Assembly (NCBI RefSeq): GCF_000003605.2
Contig: NW_003129942.1
Span: forward strand, 1,651 to 37,036
From: Saccoglossus kowalevskii
Lineage: Eukaryota; Hemichordata; Enteropneusta; Harrimaniidae
Direction of reading: 5' to 3'
Length of the DNA: 35,386 nucleotides
The translations under genes were made by a program, and so were the position numbers. The notes below the pieces were generated by a model. The model was not told where the DNA came from, ran no database searches, and saw only the letters and a program-made list of their open reading frames with translations. Of the stretch, positions 1-12,196 are shown one piece after another. How positions within the stretch are numbered: the stretch's first letter is position 1; every line of letters starts with the position of its first letter.

Positions 1-167
1 TGACATATGAACAATAAAGATGGACTAATTAACACATATTGACATATGACCAATTGAAAGATGGACTCAAGTAACGCACATTGACATGTTGAACAGTAAA
101 GATGGACTTAAGTAACAAACATTTGACATATTGAACAGTAAAATATGGACTTAAGTAACACACATTT
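1..167 (+). repeat. Indel-rich monomers at the left window edge
   Basis: Spacing between successive GACAT starts is 39, 42, 42 and 43 bp, against the regular 43 bp further in. The changes are mainly single-base losses (CATATGAAC for CATATTGAAC, CACATTGAC for CACATTTGAC, CAGTAAAG for CAGTTAAAG). The sequence is still satellite, not a unique flank. Either these are older edge monomers or the sequence is less accurate here, for example at a contig end. Confidence 0.75.
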
Positions 168-1197
168 GACATCTTGAACAGTTAAAGGTGGACGTAAGTA
201 ACGCACATTTGACATCTTGAACAGTTAAAGATGGACTTAAGTAACACACATTTGACATATTGAACAGTTAAAGATGAACTTAAGTAACGCACATTTGACA
301 TATTGAACAGTTAAAGATGGACTTAAGTAACACACATTTGACATATTGAACAGTAAAAGATGGACTTAAGTAACACACATTTGACACCTTGAACAGTTAA
401 AGATGGACCTAAGTAACGCACATTTGACATCTTGAACAGTTAAAGATGAACTTAAGTTAGGCACATTTGACATATTGAACAGTTAAAGATGGACTTAAGT
501 AACACACATTTGACATATTGACCAATTAACGATTGACTCAAGTAACACACATTTGACATATTGAACAATTAAAGATGGACTTAAGTAACGCACATTTGAC
601 ATATTGACCAATTAAAGATGGACTCAAGTAACGAACATTTGACATGTTGAACAGTTAAAGATGTTCTTAAGTAACACACATTTGACATATTGACCAATTA
701 AATATGGATTTAAGTAACACACATTTGACATATTGAACAGTTAAATATGGACTTAAGTAACGCACATTTGACATCTTTAACAGTTAAAGATGGACTTAAG
801 TAACGCACATTTGACATATTGAACAGTTAAAGATGGACTTAAGTAACGCACATTTGACATATTGAACTGTTAAAGATGGACTTAAGTAACACACATTTGA
901 CATGTTGAACAGTTAAAGATGGACTTATGTAAAACACATTTGACATATTGAACAGTTAAAGATGGACTGAAGTAACACACACTTGACATATTGAACAGTT
1001 AAAAATGGACTTTAGTAACACACATTTGACATCTTGAACAGTTAAAGATGGACTTAAGTAACGCACATTTGACATATTGAACAGTTAAAGATGGACTTAA
1101 GTAACACACATTTGACATATTGAACAGTAAAAGATGGACTTAAGTAACGCATATTTGACATATTGAACAGTTAAGGATGGACTTAAGTAACACACAT

Positions 1198-1240
1198 TTG
1201 ACATATTGAACAGTTAAAGATGGACTTAAGTAACACACAT
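1198..1240 (+). repeat. Reference type A monomer
   Basis: This single 43-base copy carries the commonest base at every position: GAACAGTT in the middle, the 8-bp palindrome ACTTAAGT, and ACACAC near its end. The CTTAAG core is an AflII-type site that would recur in most monomers. It is a useful anchor for numbering; the next copy starts at 1241. Confidence 0.9.
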
Positions 1241-1570
1241 TTGACATATTGAACAGTTAAAGATGGACTTAAGTAACACACATTTGACATATTGACCAAT
1301 TAAAGATGGAGTCAAGTAACACACATTTGACATATTGAACAATTAAAGATGGACTTAAGTAACACACATTTGACATATTGACCAATTAAAGATGGACTCA
1401 AGTAACGCATATTTGACATGTTGAACAGTTAAAGATGGACTTAAGTAACACACATTTGACATATTGACCAATTAAATATGTATTTAAGTAACACACATTT
1501 GACATATTGACCAATTAAATATGGACTTAAGTAACGCACATTTGACATATTGAACAGTTAAAGATGGACT

Positions 1571-2480
1571 TAAGTAACACACATTTGACATATTGACCAA
1601 TTAAATATGGATTTACGTAACACACATTTGACATATTGAACAGTTAAAGATGGACTTAAGTAACACACATTTGACATATTGAACAGTTAAAATGGACTTA
1701 AGTAACACACAATTGACATATTGAACAGTTAAAGATGGACTTAAGTAACACACATTTGACATATTGAACAGTTAAAGATGGACTTAAGTAACACACATTT
1801 GACATATTGACCAATTAAAGATTGACTCAAGTAACACACATTTGACATATTGAACATTAAAAGATGGACTTAAGTAACACACATTTGACATATTGACCAA
1901 TTAAAGATGGACTCAAGTAACGCACATTTGACATATTGAACAGTAAAAGATGGACTTAAGTAACACACATTTGACATATTGACCAATTAAAGATGAACTC
2001 AAGTAACGCACATTTGACATGTTAAACAGTGAAAGATGGACTTAAGTAACACACATTTGACATAATGAACAGTTAAAGATGGACTTAAGTAACACACATT
2101 TGACATATTGAACAGTTAAAGATGGACTTAAGTAACACACATTTGACATGTTGAACAGTTAAAGATGGACTCAAGTAACACACACTTGACATATTGAACA
2201 GTTAAAGATGGACTCAAGTAACGCACATTTGACATGTTGAACAGTTAAAGATGGACTTAAGTAACACATACTTGACATATTGAACAGTTAAAGATGGACT
2301 CAAGTAACGCACATTTGACATGTTGAACAGTTAAAGATGGACTTAAGTAACACACATTTGACATATTGACCAATTAAATATGGATTTAAGTAACACACAT
2401 TTGGCATATTGAACAGTTAATTATGGACTTAAGTAACGCATATTTGACATCTTGAACAGTTATAGATGGACTTAAGTAAC
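1571..2480 (+). repeat. Block P, copy 1
   Basis: This is an ordered run of about 21 monomers. Tags in order: TTTACGTAAC near 1611, ACACAATTG near 1711, GTTAAACAGTGAAAG near 2023, CATAATGAAC at 2061, ATACTTGAC near 2270, TTTGGCATATTG near 2400, AATTATGG near 2420 and GTTATAGATGG near 2460. The ACACAATTG to CATAATGAAC spacing is 350 bp, the same as in copies 2, 4 and 5. Private differences are a one-base loss at about 1690 (GTTAAAATGG) and GAACATTAAAAG near 1854 where other copies have GAACATTTAAAG. It is therefore slightly diverged from the later copies. Confidence 0.85.
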
Positions 2481-2489
2481 GCACATTTG

Positions 2490-3019
2490 ACATATTGAAC
2501 AGTTAAATATGGACTTACGTAACGCACATTTGACACCTTGAACAGTTAAAGATGGACTTAAGTAACGCATATTTGACATATTGAACAGTTAAGGATGGAC
2601 TTAAGTAACACACATTTGACATATTGAACAGTAAAAGATGGACTTAAGTAACACACATTTGACATCTTGAACAGTTAAAGATGGACTTAAGTAACACACA
2701 TTTGACATATTGAACAGTTAAAGATGGACCTAAGTAACGCACATTTGACATATTGAACAATTAAAGATGGACTTAAGTAACACACATTTGACATATTGAA
2801 CAGTTAAATATGGACTTACGTAACGCACATTTGACATCTTGAACAGTTAAAGATGGACTTAAGTAACGCATATTTGACATATTGAACAGTTAAGGATGGA
2901 CTTAAGTAACACACATTTGACATATTGAACAGTAAAAGATGGACTTAAGTAACACACATTTGACATCTTGAACAGTTAAAGATGGACTTAAGTAACACAC
3001 ATTTGACATATTGACCAAT
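2490..3019 (+). repeat. 7-monomer (301 bp) tandem duplication
   Basis: The stretch 2490-2718 recurs at 2791-3019 with an offset of 301 bp, exactly seven monomers. Shared tags in order are TTACGTAACGCAC, GCATATTTGAC, GTTAAGGATGG and CAGTAAAAGATGG. One difference is CACCTTG near 2533 against CATCTTG near 2834. The AAGGATGG tag lies at 2591 and 2892. This is a local unequal-exchange product. Confidence 0.85.
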
Positions 3020-3209
3020 TAAAGATTGACTCAAGTAACACACATTTGACATATTGAACAATTAAAGATGGACTTAAGTAACACACATTTGACATATTGA
3101 CCAATTAAAGATGGACTCAAGTAACGAACATTTGACATGTTGAACAGTTAAAGATGGATTTAAGTAACACACATTTGACATATTGAACAGTTAAATATGG
3201 ACTTAAGTA
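2710..3209 (+). repeat. Block S, copy 1
   Basis: Tag order is GGACCTAAGTAACGC, GAACAATTAAAG, TTACGTAACGC, GTTAAGGATGG, CAGTAAAAG, two GACCAATT monomers, then AACGAACATTTG followed by GGATTTAAG. The same order occurs near 5261-5745 and 6681-7117. The distance from its AAGGATGG tag (2892) to that of copy 2 (5430) is 2538 bp, which is 59 monomers plus one extra base explained by the GGG insertion near 5131. Confidence 0.8.
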
Positions 3210-3812
3210 ACGCACATTTGACATCTTGAACAGTTAAAGATGGACTTAAGTAACAGACATTTGACATATTGACCAATTAAATATGGATTTAAGTAACACA
3301 CATTTGACATATTGAACAGTTAAAGATGGACTTAAGTAACGCACATTTGATATATTGAACAGTTAAAGATGGACTTAAGTAACGCACATTTGACATCTTG
3401 AACAGTTAAAGATGGACTTAAGTAACGCACATTTGACATCTTGAACAGTTAAAAATGAACTTAAGTAACGCACATTTGACATCTTGAACAGTTAAATATG
3501 GACTTACGTAACGCACATTTGACATCTTGAACAGTTAAAGATGGACTTAAGTAACACACACTTGACATATTGAACAGTTAAAGATGGACTTAAGTAACAC
3601 ACATTTGACATGTTAAACAGTGAAAGATGGACTTAAGTAACACACATTTGACATCTTGAACAGTTAAAGATGGACTTAAGTAACACACATTTGACATATT
3701 GACCAATTAAAGATTGACTCAAGTAACACACATTTGACATATTAACCAATTAAAGATGGACTCAAGTAACGCACATTTGACATGTTGAACAGTTAAAGAT
3801 GGACTTAAGTAA

Positions 3813-4065
3813 CAGACATTAGACATATTGACCAATTAAATATGGATTTAAGTAACACACATTTGACATATTGAACAGTTAAAGATGGACTTAAGTAACA
3901 CACATTTGACATATTGAACAGTTAAATATGGACTTACGTAACGCACATTTGACATCTTGAACAGTTAAAGATGGACTTAAGTAACACACACTTTACATAT
4001 TGACCAATTAAAGATTGACTCAAGTAACACACATTTGACATATTGAACATATAAAGATGGACTTA
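3813..4065 (+). repeat. Mosaic stretch tagged by ACAGACATTAGAC
   Basis: The rare ACAGACATTAGACATATTG followed by a type C monomer appears here and again near 22890 and 27073. Just upstream (about 3540-3810) the order GTTAAACAGTGAAAG, CATCTTG, GATTGACTC, ATTAACCAATT matches 22620-22880. It ends in CACACTTTACATATTG and GAACATATAAAG (about 4045), a variant otherwise seen at the ends of U blocks and starts of T blocks. Confidence 0.7.
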
Positions 4066-4925
4066 AGTAACACACATTTGACATATTGAACAGTTAAAGA
4101 TGGACTTAAGTAACGCACATTTGACATATTTAACAGTTAAAGATGGACCTAAGTAACACACATTTGACATATTGAACAGTTAAAGATGGACATAAGTAAC
4201 GCACATTTGACATCTTGAACAGTTAAAGATGGACTTAAGTAACGCACATTTGACATATTGAACAGTTAAAGATGGACTTAAGTAACACACATTTGACATA
4301 TTTAACAGTTAAAGATGGACTTAAGTAACGCACATTTGACATATTGAACAGTTAAAGATGGACTTAAGTAACACACATTTGACATATTGAACAGTTAAAG
4401 ATGGACCTAAGTAACGCACATTTGACATCTTGAACAGTTAAAGATGGACTTAAGTTAGGCACATTTGACATATTGAACAGTTAAAGATGGACTTAAGTAA
4501 CACACATTTGACATATTGACCAATTAAAGATTGACTCAACTAACACACATTTGACATATTGAACAATTAAAGATTGACTTAAGTAACACACATTTGACAT
4601 TTTGACCAATTAAAGATGGACTCAAGTAACGAACATTTGACATGTTGAACAGTTAAAGATGGATTTAAGTAACACACATTTGACATATTGAACAGTTAAA
4701 TATGGACTTAAGTAACGCACGTTTGACATATTGAACAGTTAAAGATGGACTTAAGTAACGCACATTTGACATATTGAACAGTTAAAGATGGACTTAAGTA
4801 ACGCACATTTGACATCTTGAACAGTTAAAGATGGACTTAAGTAACGCACATTTGACATATTTAACAGTTAAAAATGGACTTAAGTAACGCACATTTGACA
4901 TATTGAACAGTTAAAGATGGACTTA
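4066..4925 (+). repeat. Block T, copy 1
   Basis: Tag order is GAACATATAAAG, CATATTTAAC, GGACCTAAG, GGACATAAG, CATATTTAAC, GGACCTAAG, AGTTAGGCAC (TTAGGC at 4455), GACTCAACTAAC, AAAGATTGACTTAAG, CATTTTGACC, AACGAAC, GGATTTAAG, GCACGTTTG and CATATTTAACAGTTAAAAATGG. The TTAGGC tag recurs at 32276, an offset of 27821 bp or exactly 647 monomers. Only scattered single-base differences are seen over roughly 700-850 bp, for example GCACAT against GCATAT in the last TTTAAC monomer. Confidence 0.85.
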
Positions 4926-5260
4926 AGTAACACACACTTGACATATTGAACAGTTAAAGATGGACGTAAGTAACACACATTTGACATGTTGAACAGTTAA
5001 AGATGGACTTAAGTAACACACGTTTGACATATTGAACAGTTAAAGATCGATTTAAGTAACACACACTTGACATATTGAACAGTTAAAAATGGATTTTTGT
5101 AACACATATTTGACATCTTGAGCAGTTAAAGATGGGACTTAAGTAACACACATTTGACATATTGACCAATTAAAGATTGACTGAAGTAACACACATTTGA
5201 CATATTAACCAATTAAAGATGGACTCAAGTACCGCACATTTGACATGTTGAACAGTTAAA
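4500..5260 (+). repeat. Block W, copy 1
   Basis: It overlaps the end of T1 and continues through GGACGTAAG (near 4964), AAAGATCGATTTAAG (near 5042), AAAATGGATTTTTGTAAC, CTTGAGCAG and a monomer with one extra G (GATGGGACTT at 5131-5140), then GATTGACTGAAG. The GGG tag recurs at 6551 (offset 1420) and at 34070 (offset 28939, exactly 673 monomers), so this block is shared between the two ends of the window. Confidence 0.85.
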
Positions 5261-5745
5261 GATGGACCTAAGTAACGCACATTTGACATATTGAACAATT
5301 AAAGATGGACTTAAGTAACACACATTTGACATATAGAACAGTTAAATATGGACTTACGTAACGCACATTTTACATCTTGAACAGTTAAAGATGGACTTAA
5401 GTAACGCATATTTGACATATTGAACAGTTAAGGATGGACTTAAGTAACACACATTTGACATATTGAACAGTAAAAGATGGACTTAAGTAACACACATTTG
5501 ACATCTTGAACAGTTAAAGATGGACTTAAGTAACACACATTTGACATATTGACCAATTAAAGATTGACTCAAGTAACACACATTTGACATATTGAACAAT
5601 TAAAGATGGACTTAAGTAACACACATTTGACATATTGACCAATTAAAGATGGACTCAAGTAACGAACATTTGACATGTTGAACAGTTAAAGATGGATTTA
5701 AGTAACACACATTTGACATATTGAACAGTTAAATATGGACTTAAG
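5261..5745 (+). repeat. Block S, copy 2
   Basis: Same order as 2710-3209: GGACCTAAG, GAACAATT, TTACGTAACGC, AAGGATGG (5430), CAGTAAAAG, AACGAAC. It carries private variants TATAGAACAG near 5333 and CATTTTACATC near 5367; the latter is shared with copy 3. After 5697 it runs into GCACGTTTG and a row of four CATCTTG monomers (about 5840-5960), which is repeated at about 22340-22460. Confidence 0.82.
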
Positions 5746-6159
5746 TAACGCACGTTTGACATATTGAACAGTTAAAGATGGACTTAAGTAACACACATTT
5801 GACATATTGAACAGTTAAAGATGGACTTAAGTAACGCACATTTGACATCTTGAACAGTTAAAGATGGACTTAAGTAACGCACATTTGACATCTTGAACAG
5901 TTAAAGATGGACTTAAGTAACGCACATTTGACATCTTGAACAGTTAAAGATGGACTTAAGTAACGCACATTTGACATATTTAACAGTTAAAGATGGACTT
6001 AAGTAACGAACATTTGACATATTGAACAGTTAAAAATGAACTTAAGTAACGCACATTTGACATATTGAACAGTTAAATATGGACTTACGTAACGCACATT
6101 TGACATCTTGAACAGTTAAAGATGGACTTAAGTAACACACACTTGACATATTGAACAGT

Positions 6160-7117
6160 TAAAGATGGACTTAAGTAACGCACATTTGACATATTGACCA
6201 ATTAAAGATGGACTTAAGTAACGCACATTTGACATCTTGAACAGTTAAAGATGGACTTAAGTAACGCACATTTGACATATTTAACAGTTAAAAATGGACT
6301 TAAGTAACGCACATTTGACATATTGAACAGTTAAAGATGGACTTAAGTAACACACACTTGACATATTGAACAGTTAAAGATGGACGTAAGTAACACACAT
6401 TTGACATGTTGAACAGTTAAAGATGGACTTAAGTAACACACATTTGACATATTGAACAGTTAAAGATCGATTTAAGTAACAAACACTTGACATATTGAAC
6501 AGTTAAAAATGGATTTTTGTAACACATATTTGACATCTTGAGCAGTTAAAGATGGGACTTAAGTAACACACATTTGACATATTGACCAATTAAAGATTGA
6601 CTGAAGTAACACACATTTGACATATTAACCAATTAAAGATGGACTCAAGTAACGCACATTTGACTTGTTGAACAGTTAAAGATGGACCTAAGTAACGCAC
6701 ATTTGACATATTGAACAATTAAAGATGGACTTAAGTAACACACATTTGACATATTGAACAGTTAAATATGGACTTACGTAACGCACATTTTACATCTTGA
6801 ACAGTTAAAGATGGACTTAAGTAACGCATATTTGACATATTGAACAGTTAAGGATGGACTTAAGTAACACACATTTGACATATTGAACAGTAAAAGATGG
6901 ACTTAAGTAACACACATTTGACATCTTGAACAGTTAAAGATGGACTTAAGTAACATACATTTGACATATTGACCAATTAAAGATTGACTCAAGTAACACA
7001 CATTTGACATATTGAACAATTAAAGATGGACTTAAGTAACACACATTTGACATATTGACCAATTAAAGATGGACTCAAGTAACGAACATTTGACATGTTG
7101 AACAGTTAAAGATGGAC
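6160..7117 (+). repeat. 33-monomer duplication (W2 and S3)
   Basis: The sequence repeats 4740-5697 at an offset of exactly 1420 bp, which is 33 monomers plus the one extra G near 5131. Shared tags include CATATTTAACAGTTAAAAATGG, GGACGTAAG, GATTTTTGTAAC, CTTGAGCAG, GATGGGACTT (6551), GATTGACTGAAG and CATTTTACATC. Only a few substitutions are seen (for example AAACACTTG near 6480 for ACACACTTG, TGACTTGTTG near 6661 for TGACATGTTG). The match ends at about 7117, where copy 1 has GGATTTAAG and this copy GGACTTAAG. Confidence 0.88.
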
Positions 7118-7204
7118 TTAAGTAACGCACATTTGACATATTGAACAGTTAAAGATGTACTTAAGTAACACACGTTTGACATATTTAACAGTTAAAGATG
7201 GACT

Positions 7205-7913
7205 TAAGTAACACACATTTGACATATTGACCAATTAAATATGGATTTACGTAACACACATTTGACATATTGAACAGTTAAAGATGGACTTAAGTAACAC
7301 ACATTTGACATATTGAACAGTTAAAAATGGACTTAAGTAACACACAATTGACATATTGAACAGTTAAAGATGGACTTAAGTAACACACATTTGACATATT
7401 GAACAGTTAAAGATGGACTTAAGTAACACACATTTGACATATTGACCAATTAAAGATTGACTCAAGTAACACACATTTGACATATTGAACATTTAAAGAT
7501 GGACTTAAGTAACACACATTTGACATATTGACCAATTAAAGATGGACTCAAGTAACGCACATTTGACATATTGAACAGTAAAAGATGGACTTAAGTAACA
7601 CACATTTGACATATTGACCAATTAAAGATGAACTCAAGTAACGCACATTTGACATGTTAAACAGTGAAAGATGGACTTAAGTAACACACATTTGACATAA
7701 TGAACAGTTAAAGATGGACTTAAGTAACACACATTTGACATATTGAACAGTTAAAGATGGACTTAAGTAACACACATTTGACATGTTGAACAGTTAAAGA
7801 TGGACTCAAGTAACACACACTTGACATATTGAACAGTTAAAGATGGACTCAAGTAACGCACATTTGACATGTTGAACAGTTAAAGATGGACTTAAGTAAC
7901 ACATACTTGACAT
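7205..7913 (+). repeat. Block P, copy 2 (truncated)
   Basis: It begins with the type C monomer carrying TTTACGTAAC and has ACACAATTG at 7346 and CATAATGAAC at 7696, the standard 350 bp apart. It follows block P through CACATACTTGAC (about 7902), then switches in the next few bases to CATATTTAAC and block T order. The distal part (TTTGGCATATTG, AATTATGG, GTTATAGATGG) is missing. The join is inside a single monomer and keeps the 43-bp register. Confidence 0.85.
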
Positions 7914-8215
7914 ATTTAACAGTTAAAGATGGACTTAAGTAACGCACATTTGACATATTGAACAGTTAAAGATGGACTTAAGTAACACACATTTGACATA
8001 TTGAACAGTTAAAGATGGACCTAAGTAACGCACATTTGACATCTTGAACAGTTAAAGATGGACTTAAGTTAGGCACATTTGACATATTGAACAGTTAAAG
8101 ATGGACTTAAGTAACACACATTTGACATATTGACCAATTAAAGATTGACTCAACTAACACACATTTGACATATTGAACAATTAAAGATTGACTTAAGTAA
8201 CACACATTTGACATA
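7912..8215 (+). repeat. Block T, copy 2a
   Basis: Tag order is CATATTTAAC, GGACCTAAG, CATCTTG, AGTTAGGCAC (TTAGGC at 8069), GATTGACTCAACTAAC and GAACAATTAAAGATTG. It repeats 602 bp downstream (TTAGGC at 8671), exactly 14 monomers. Its left end is the joint with block P copy 2. Confidence 0.82.
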
Positions 8216-8281
8216 TTGAACAGTTAAAGATGGACTTAAGTAACACACATTTGACATATTGACCAATTAAATATGGATTTA

Positions 8282-9076
8282 AGTAACACACATTTGACAT
8301 ATTGAACAGTTAAAGATGGACTTAAGTAACGCACATTTGACATATTTAACAGTTAAAGATGGACTTAAGTAACACACATTTGACATATTGAACAGTTAAA
8401 GATGGACATAAGTAACGCACATTTGACATCTTGAACAGTTAAAGATGGACTTAAGTAACGCACATTTGACATATTGAACAGTTAAAGGTGGACTTAAGTA
8501 ACACACATTTGACATATTTAACAGTTAAAGATGGACTTAAGTAACGCACATTTGACATATTGAACAGTTAAAGATGGACTTAAGTAACACACATTTGACA
8601 TATTGAACAGTTAAAGATGGACCTAAGTAACGCACATTTGACATCTTGAACAGTTAAAGATGGACTTAAGTTAGGCACATTTGACATATTGAACAGTTAA
8701 AGATGGACTTAAGTAACACACATTTGACATATTGACCAATTAAAGATTGACTCAACTAACACACATTTGACATATTGAACAATTAAAGATGGACTTAAGT
8801 AACACACATTTGACATATTGACCAATTAAAGATGGACTCAAGTAACGAACATTTGACATGTTGTACAGTTAAAGATGGATTTAAGTAACACACATTTGAC
8901 ATATTGAACAGTTAAATATGGACTTAAGTAACGCACGTTTGACATATTGAACAGTTAAAGATGGACTTAAGTAACGCACATTTGACATATTGAACAGTTA
9001 AAGATGGACTTAAGTAACGCACATTTGACATCTTGAACAGTTAAAGATGGACTTAAGTAACGCACATTTGACATAT
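8282..9076 (+). repeat. Block T, copy 2b
   Basis: Same order as T1: CATATTTAAC, GGACATAAG, CATATTTAAC, GGACCTAAG, AGTTAGGCAC (8671), CAACTAAC, AACGAAC, GCACGTTTG, CATCTTG. The offset from T1 at TTAGGC is 4216 bp, which is 98 monomers plus the two extra G bases near 5131 and 6551. Private variants are TTAAAGGTGG near 8485 and TGTTGTACAG near 8860. GTTGTACAG also occurs near 34318, linking it to W4. Confidence 0.8.
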
Positions 9077-9660
9077 TGAACAGTTAAAGATGGACTTAAA
9101 TAACGCACATTTGACATATTGAACAGTTAAAAATGGACTTAAGTAACACATATTTGAAATCTTGAACAGTTAAAGATGGACTTAAGTAACACATATTTGA
9201 CATCTTGAACAGTTAAAGATGGACTTAAGTAACACACATTTGACACATTGACCAATTAAAGATTGACTCAAGTAACACACATTTGACATATTAACCAATT
9301 AACGACTGACTCAAGTAACGCACATTTGACATGTTGACCAGTTAAAGATGGACTTAAGTACCACACATTTGACATATTGACCAATTAAATATGGATTTAA
9401 GTAACACACATTTGACATATTGAACAGTTAAATATGGACTTAAGTAACGCACATTTGACATCTTTAACAGTTAAAGATGGACTTAAGTAACGCACATTTG
9501 ACATATTGAACAGTTAAAGATGGACTTAAGTAACACACACTTGACATATTGAACAGTTAAAAATGGACTTAAGTAACACATGGTTGACATCTTGAACAGT
9601 TAAAGATGGACTTAAGTAACGCACATTTGACATATTGAACAGTTAAAGATGAACTTAAGT

Positions 9661-10095
9661 AACACACATTTGACATGTTAAACAGTGAAAGATGGACTTA
9701 AGTAACACACATTTGACATAATGAACAGTTAAAGATGGACTTAAGTAACACACATTTGACATATTGAACAGTTAAAGATGGACTTAAGTAACACACATTT
9801 GACATGTTGAACAGTTAAAGATGGACTTAATAACACACATTTGACATATTGAACAGTTAAAGATGGACTCAAGTAACACACATTTGACATGTTGAACAGT
9901 TAAAGATGGACTTAAGTAACACACATTTGACATATTGAACAGTTAAAGATGGACTCAAGTAACGCACATTTGACATGTTGAACAGTTAAAGATGGACTTA
10001 AGTAACACACATTTGACATATTGACCAATTAAATATGGATTTAAGTAACACACATTTGGCATATTGAACAGTTAAATATGGACTTAAGTAACGCA
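9661..10095 (+). repeat. Block P, partial copy
   Basis: It has the central and distal P order: GTTAAACAGTGAAAG, CATAATGAAC (about 9717), alternating GGACTCAAG and CATGTTG monomers, then type C and TTTGGCATATTG near 10050. The proximal third (ACACAATTG) is absent. One monomer has lost a base (CTTAATAAC near 9829), and the last tag is followed by AAATATGG where other copies have AATTATGG. It is more diverged than P copies 2 to 6. Confidence 0.72.
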
Positions 10096-10179
10096 CATTT
10101 GACATATTGAACAGTTAAAGATGGACTTAAGTAACGCATATTTGACATATTGAACAGTTAAAGATGGACTTAAGTAACG

Positions 10180-10560
10180 CACATTTGACATATTGAACAG
10201 TTAAAGATGGACTTAAGTAACACACACTTGACATATTGAACAGTTAAAGATGGACTTAAGTTAGCACATTTGACATATTGACCAATTAAAGATTGAATCA
10301 AGTAACACACATTGACATATTGTACAATTAAAGATGGACTTAAGTAACACACATTTGACATATTGACCAATTAAAGATGGACTCAAGTAACGCACATTTG
10401 ACATGTTGAATAGTGAAAGATGGACTTAAGTAACACACATTTGACATAATGAACAGTTAAAGATGGACTTAAGTAACACACATTTGACATATTGAACAGT
10501 TAAAGATGGACTTAAGTAACGCACATTTGACATATTGAACAGTTAAAGATGGACTTAAGT
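10180..10560 (+). repeat. Block V, copy 1
   Basis: It is defined by AGTTAG(G)CAC, GATTGAATCAAG, a monomer that has lost a T (CACACATTGAC at 10305-10315), TATTGTACAATT, then a CATGTTGAA monomer and CATAATGAAC (10445). The same order with the same lost T is at about 18820-19220; both CACATTGAC and CATAATGAAC tags give an offset of 8636 bp. AGTTAGCAC at 10258-10266 has lost a further base that copy 2 retains. Confidence 0.8.
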
Positions 10561-10980
10561 AACACACATTTGACATATTGAACAGTTAAAGATGGACTTA
10601 AGTAACGCACATTTGACATATTGAACAGTTAAAGATGGACTTAAGTAACACACATTTGACATATTGAACAGTTAAAGATGGACTTAAGTAACACACATTT
10701 GTCATCTTGAACAGTTAAAGATGGACTTAAGTAACACACATTTGACATATTGAACAGTTAAAGATGGACTTAAGTAACACACATTTGACATATTGACCAA
10801 TTAAAGATCGAGTCAAGTAACACACATTTGACATATTGAACAATTAAAGATGGACTTAAGTAACACACATTTGACATATTGACCAATTAAAGATGGACTC
10901 AAGTAACGCACATTTGACATCTTGAACATTTAAAGATGGACTTAAGTTAGGCACATTTGACATATTGAACAGTTAAAGAT

Positions 10981-11000
10981 GTACTTAAGTAAACATATTG
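10981..11000 (+). repeat. 33-bp monomer (10-bp deletion), copy 1
   Basis: The expected CACACATTTG between AGTAA and ACATATTGACC is missing, giving AGTAAACATATTG. The identical deletion at 14421-14440 marks the two places as copies of one event. Confidence 0.88.
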
Positions 11001-11870
11001 ACCAATTAATGATTGACTCAAGTAACACACATTTGACATATTGACCAATTAAATATGGATTTAAGAAACGCACATTTGACAACTTGAACAGCTAAAGATG
11101 GACTTAAGTAACGCACATTTGACATATTGAACAGTTAAAGATGGACTTAAGTAACGCACATTTGACATATTGAACAGTTAAAGATGGACGTAAGTAACGC
11201 ACATTTGACCTCTTGAACAGTTAAAGATGGACTTAAGTAACGCACATTTGACATATTTAATAGTTAAAGATGGACTTAAGTTAAACACACTTGACATATT
11301 GAACAGTTAAAGATGGACTTAAGTAACACACGTTTGACATGTTCAACAGTTGAAGATGGACTTAAGTAACACACATTTGACATATTGAACAGTTAAAGAT
11401 GGACTTAAGTAACACACACTTGACATATTGAACAGTTAAAAATGGACTTTAGTAATACATAATTGACATCTTGAACAGTTAAAGATGGACTTAAGTAACA
11501 CACATTTGACATATTGACCAATTAAAGATTGACTCAAGTAACACACATTTGACATATTAACCAATTAATGATGGACTCAAGTAACGCACATTTGACATGT
11601 TGAACAGTTAAAGATGGACTTAAGTATCACACATTTGACATATTGACCAATTAAATATGGATTTAAGTAACACACATTTGACATATTGAACAGTTAAAGA
11701 TGGACTTAAGTAACACACATTTGACATATTGACCAATTAAAGATGGACTTAAGTAACGCTCATTTGACATATTGAACAGTTAAAGATGGACGTAAGTAAC
11801 ACACACTTGACATATTGAACAGTTAAAGATGGACTCAAGTAACGCACATTTGACATGTTGAACAGTTAAA

Positions 11871-11890
11871 GATGGACTTAATTAAGTAAC
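11871..11890 (+). repeat. 47-bp monomer with TTAA duplication, copy 1
   Basis: GGACTTAAG has become GGACTTAATTAAG, a 4-bp tandem duplication that makes the 8-bp palindrome TTAATTAA at 11878-11885. The same lesion occurs at 15315, 16135 and 20694, always after a GGACTCAAG / CATGTTG pair and before a CATCTTG monomer. Confidence 0.9.
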
Positions 11891-12196
11891 ACACATTTGA
11901 CATCTTGAACAGTTAAAGATGGACTTAAGTTAGGGACATTTGACATATTGAACAGTTAAAGATGGACTTAAGTAACGCACATTTGACATCTTGAACAGTT
12001 AAAGATGGACTTAAGTAACGCACATTTGACATATTTAATAGTTAAAGATGGACTTAAGTAACACACACTTGACATATTGAACAGTTAAAGATGGACTTAA
12101 GTAACACACATTTGACATGTTGAACAGTTAAAGATGGACTTAAGTAACACACATTTGACATATTGAACAGTTAAAGATGGACTTAAGTAACACACA

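Larger units (their letters stand above)
10901..12189 (+). repeat. Block Q, copy 1
   Basis: Roughly 30 monomers. Tags in order: GAACATTTAAAG, AGTTAGGCAC, a shortened 33-bp monomer (AGTAAACATATTGACC near 10989), TTAAGAAACGC, GACAACTTGAACAGC, CATATTTAATAG, AGTTAAACACAC, AAAATGGACTTTAG, ATTAATGATGG, AAGTATCACAC, GCTCATTTG, and TTAATTAAG at 11878. The same order is at 14338-15669 with an offset of 3437 bp up to the TTAATTAAG monomer, then 3480 bp because one extra monomer is present there. The 3437 equals 80 monomers after the 10-bp loss, the 4-bp gain and three 1-bp gains are counted. Confidence 0.88.

Noticed and set aside
1-167. Boundary between satellite and unique DNA at the left end
   Set aside because: Monomers are shortened but still clearly recognisable from base 1, so no boundary is reached.
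10170-10370. Minus-strand open frame of 66 codons
   Set aside because: It is a translation of the satellite and is open only because one-base losses at 10261 and 10311 shift the frame. The residue pattern simply repeats each monomer in changing frames; no start signal or domain is seen.
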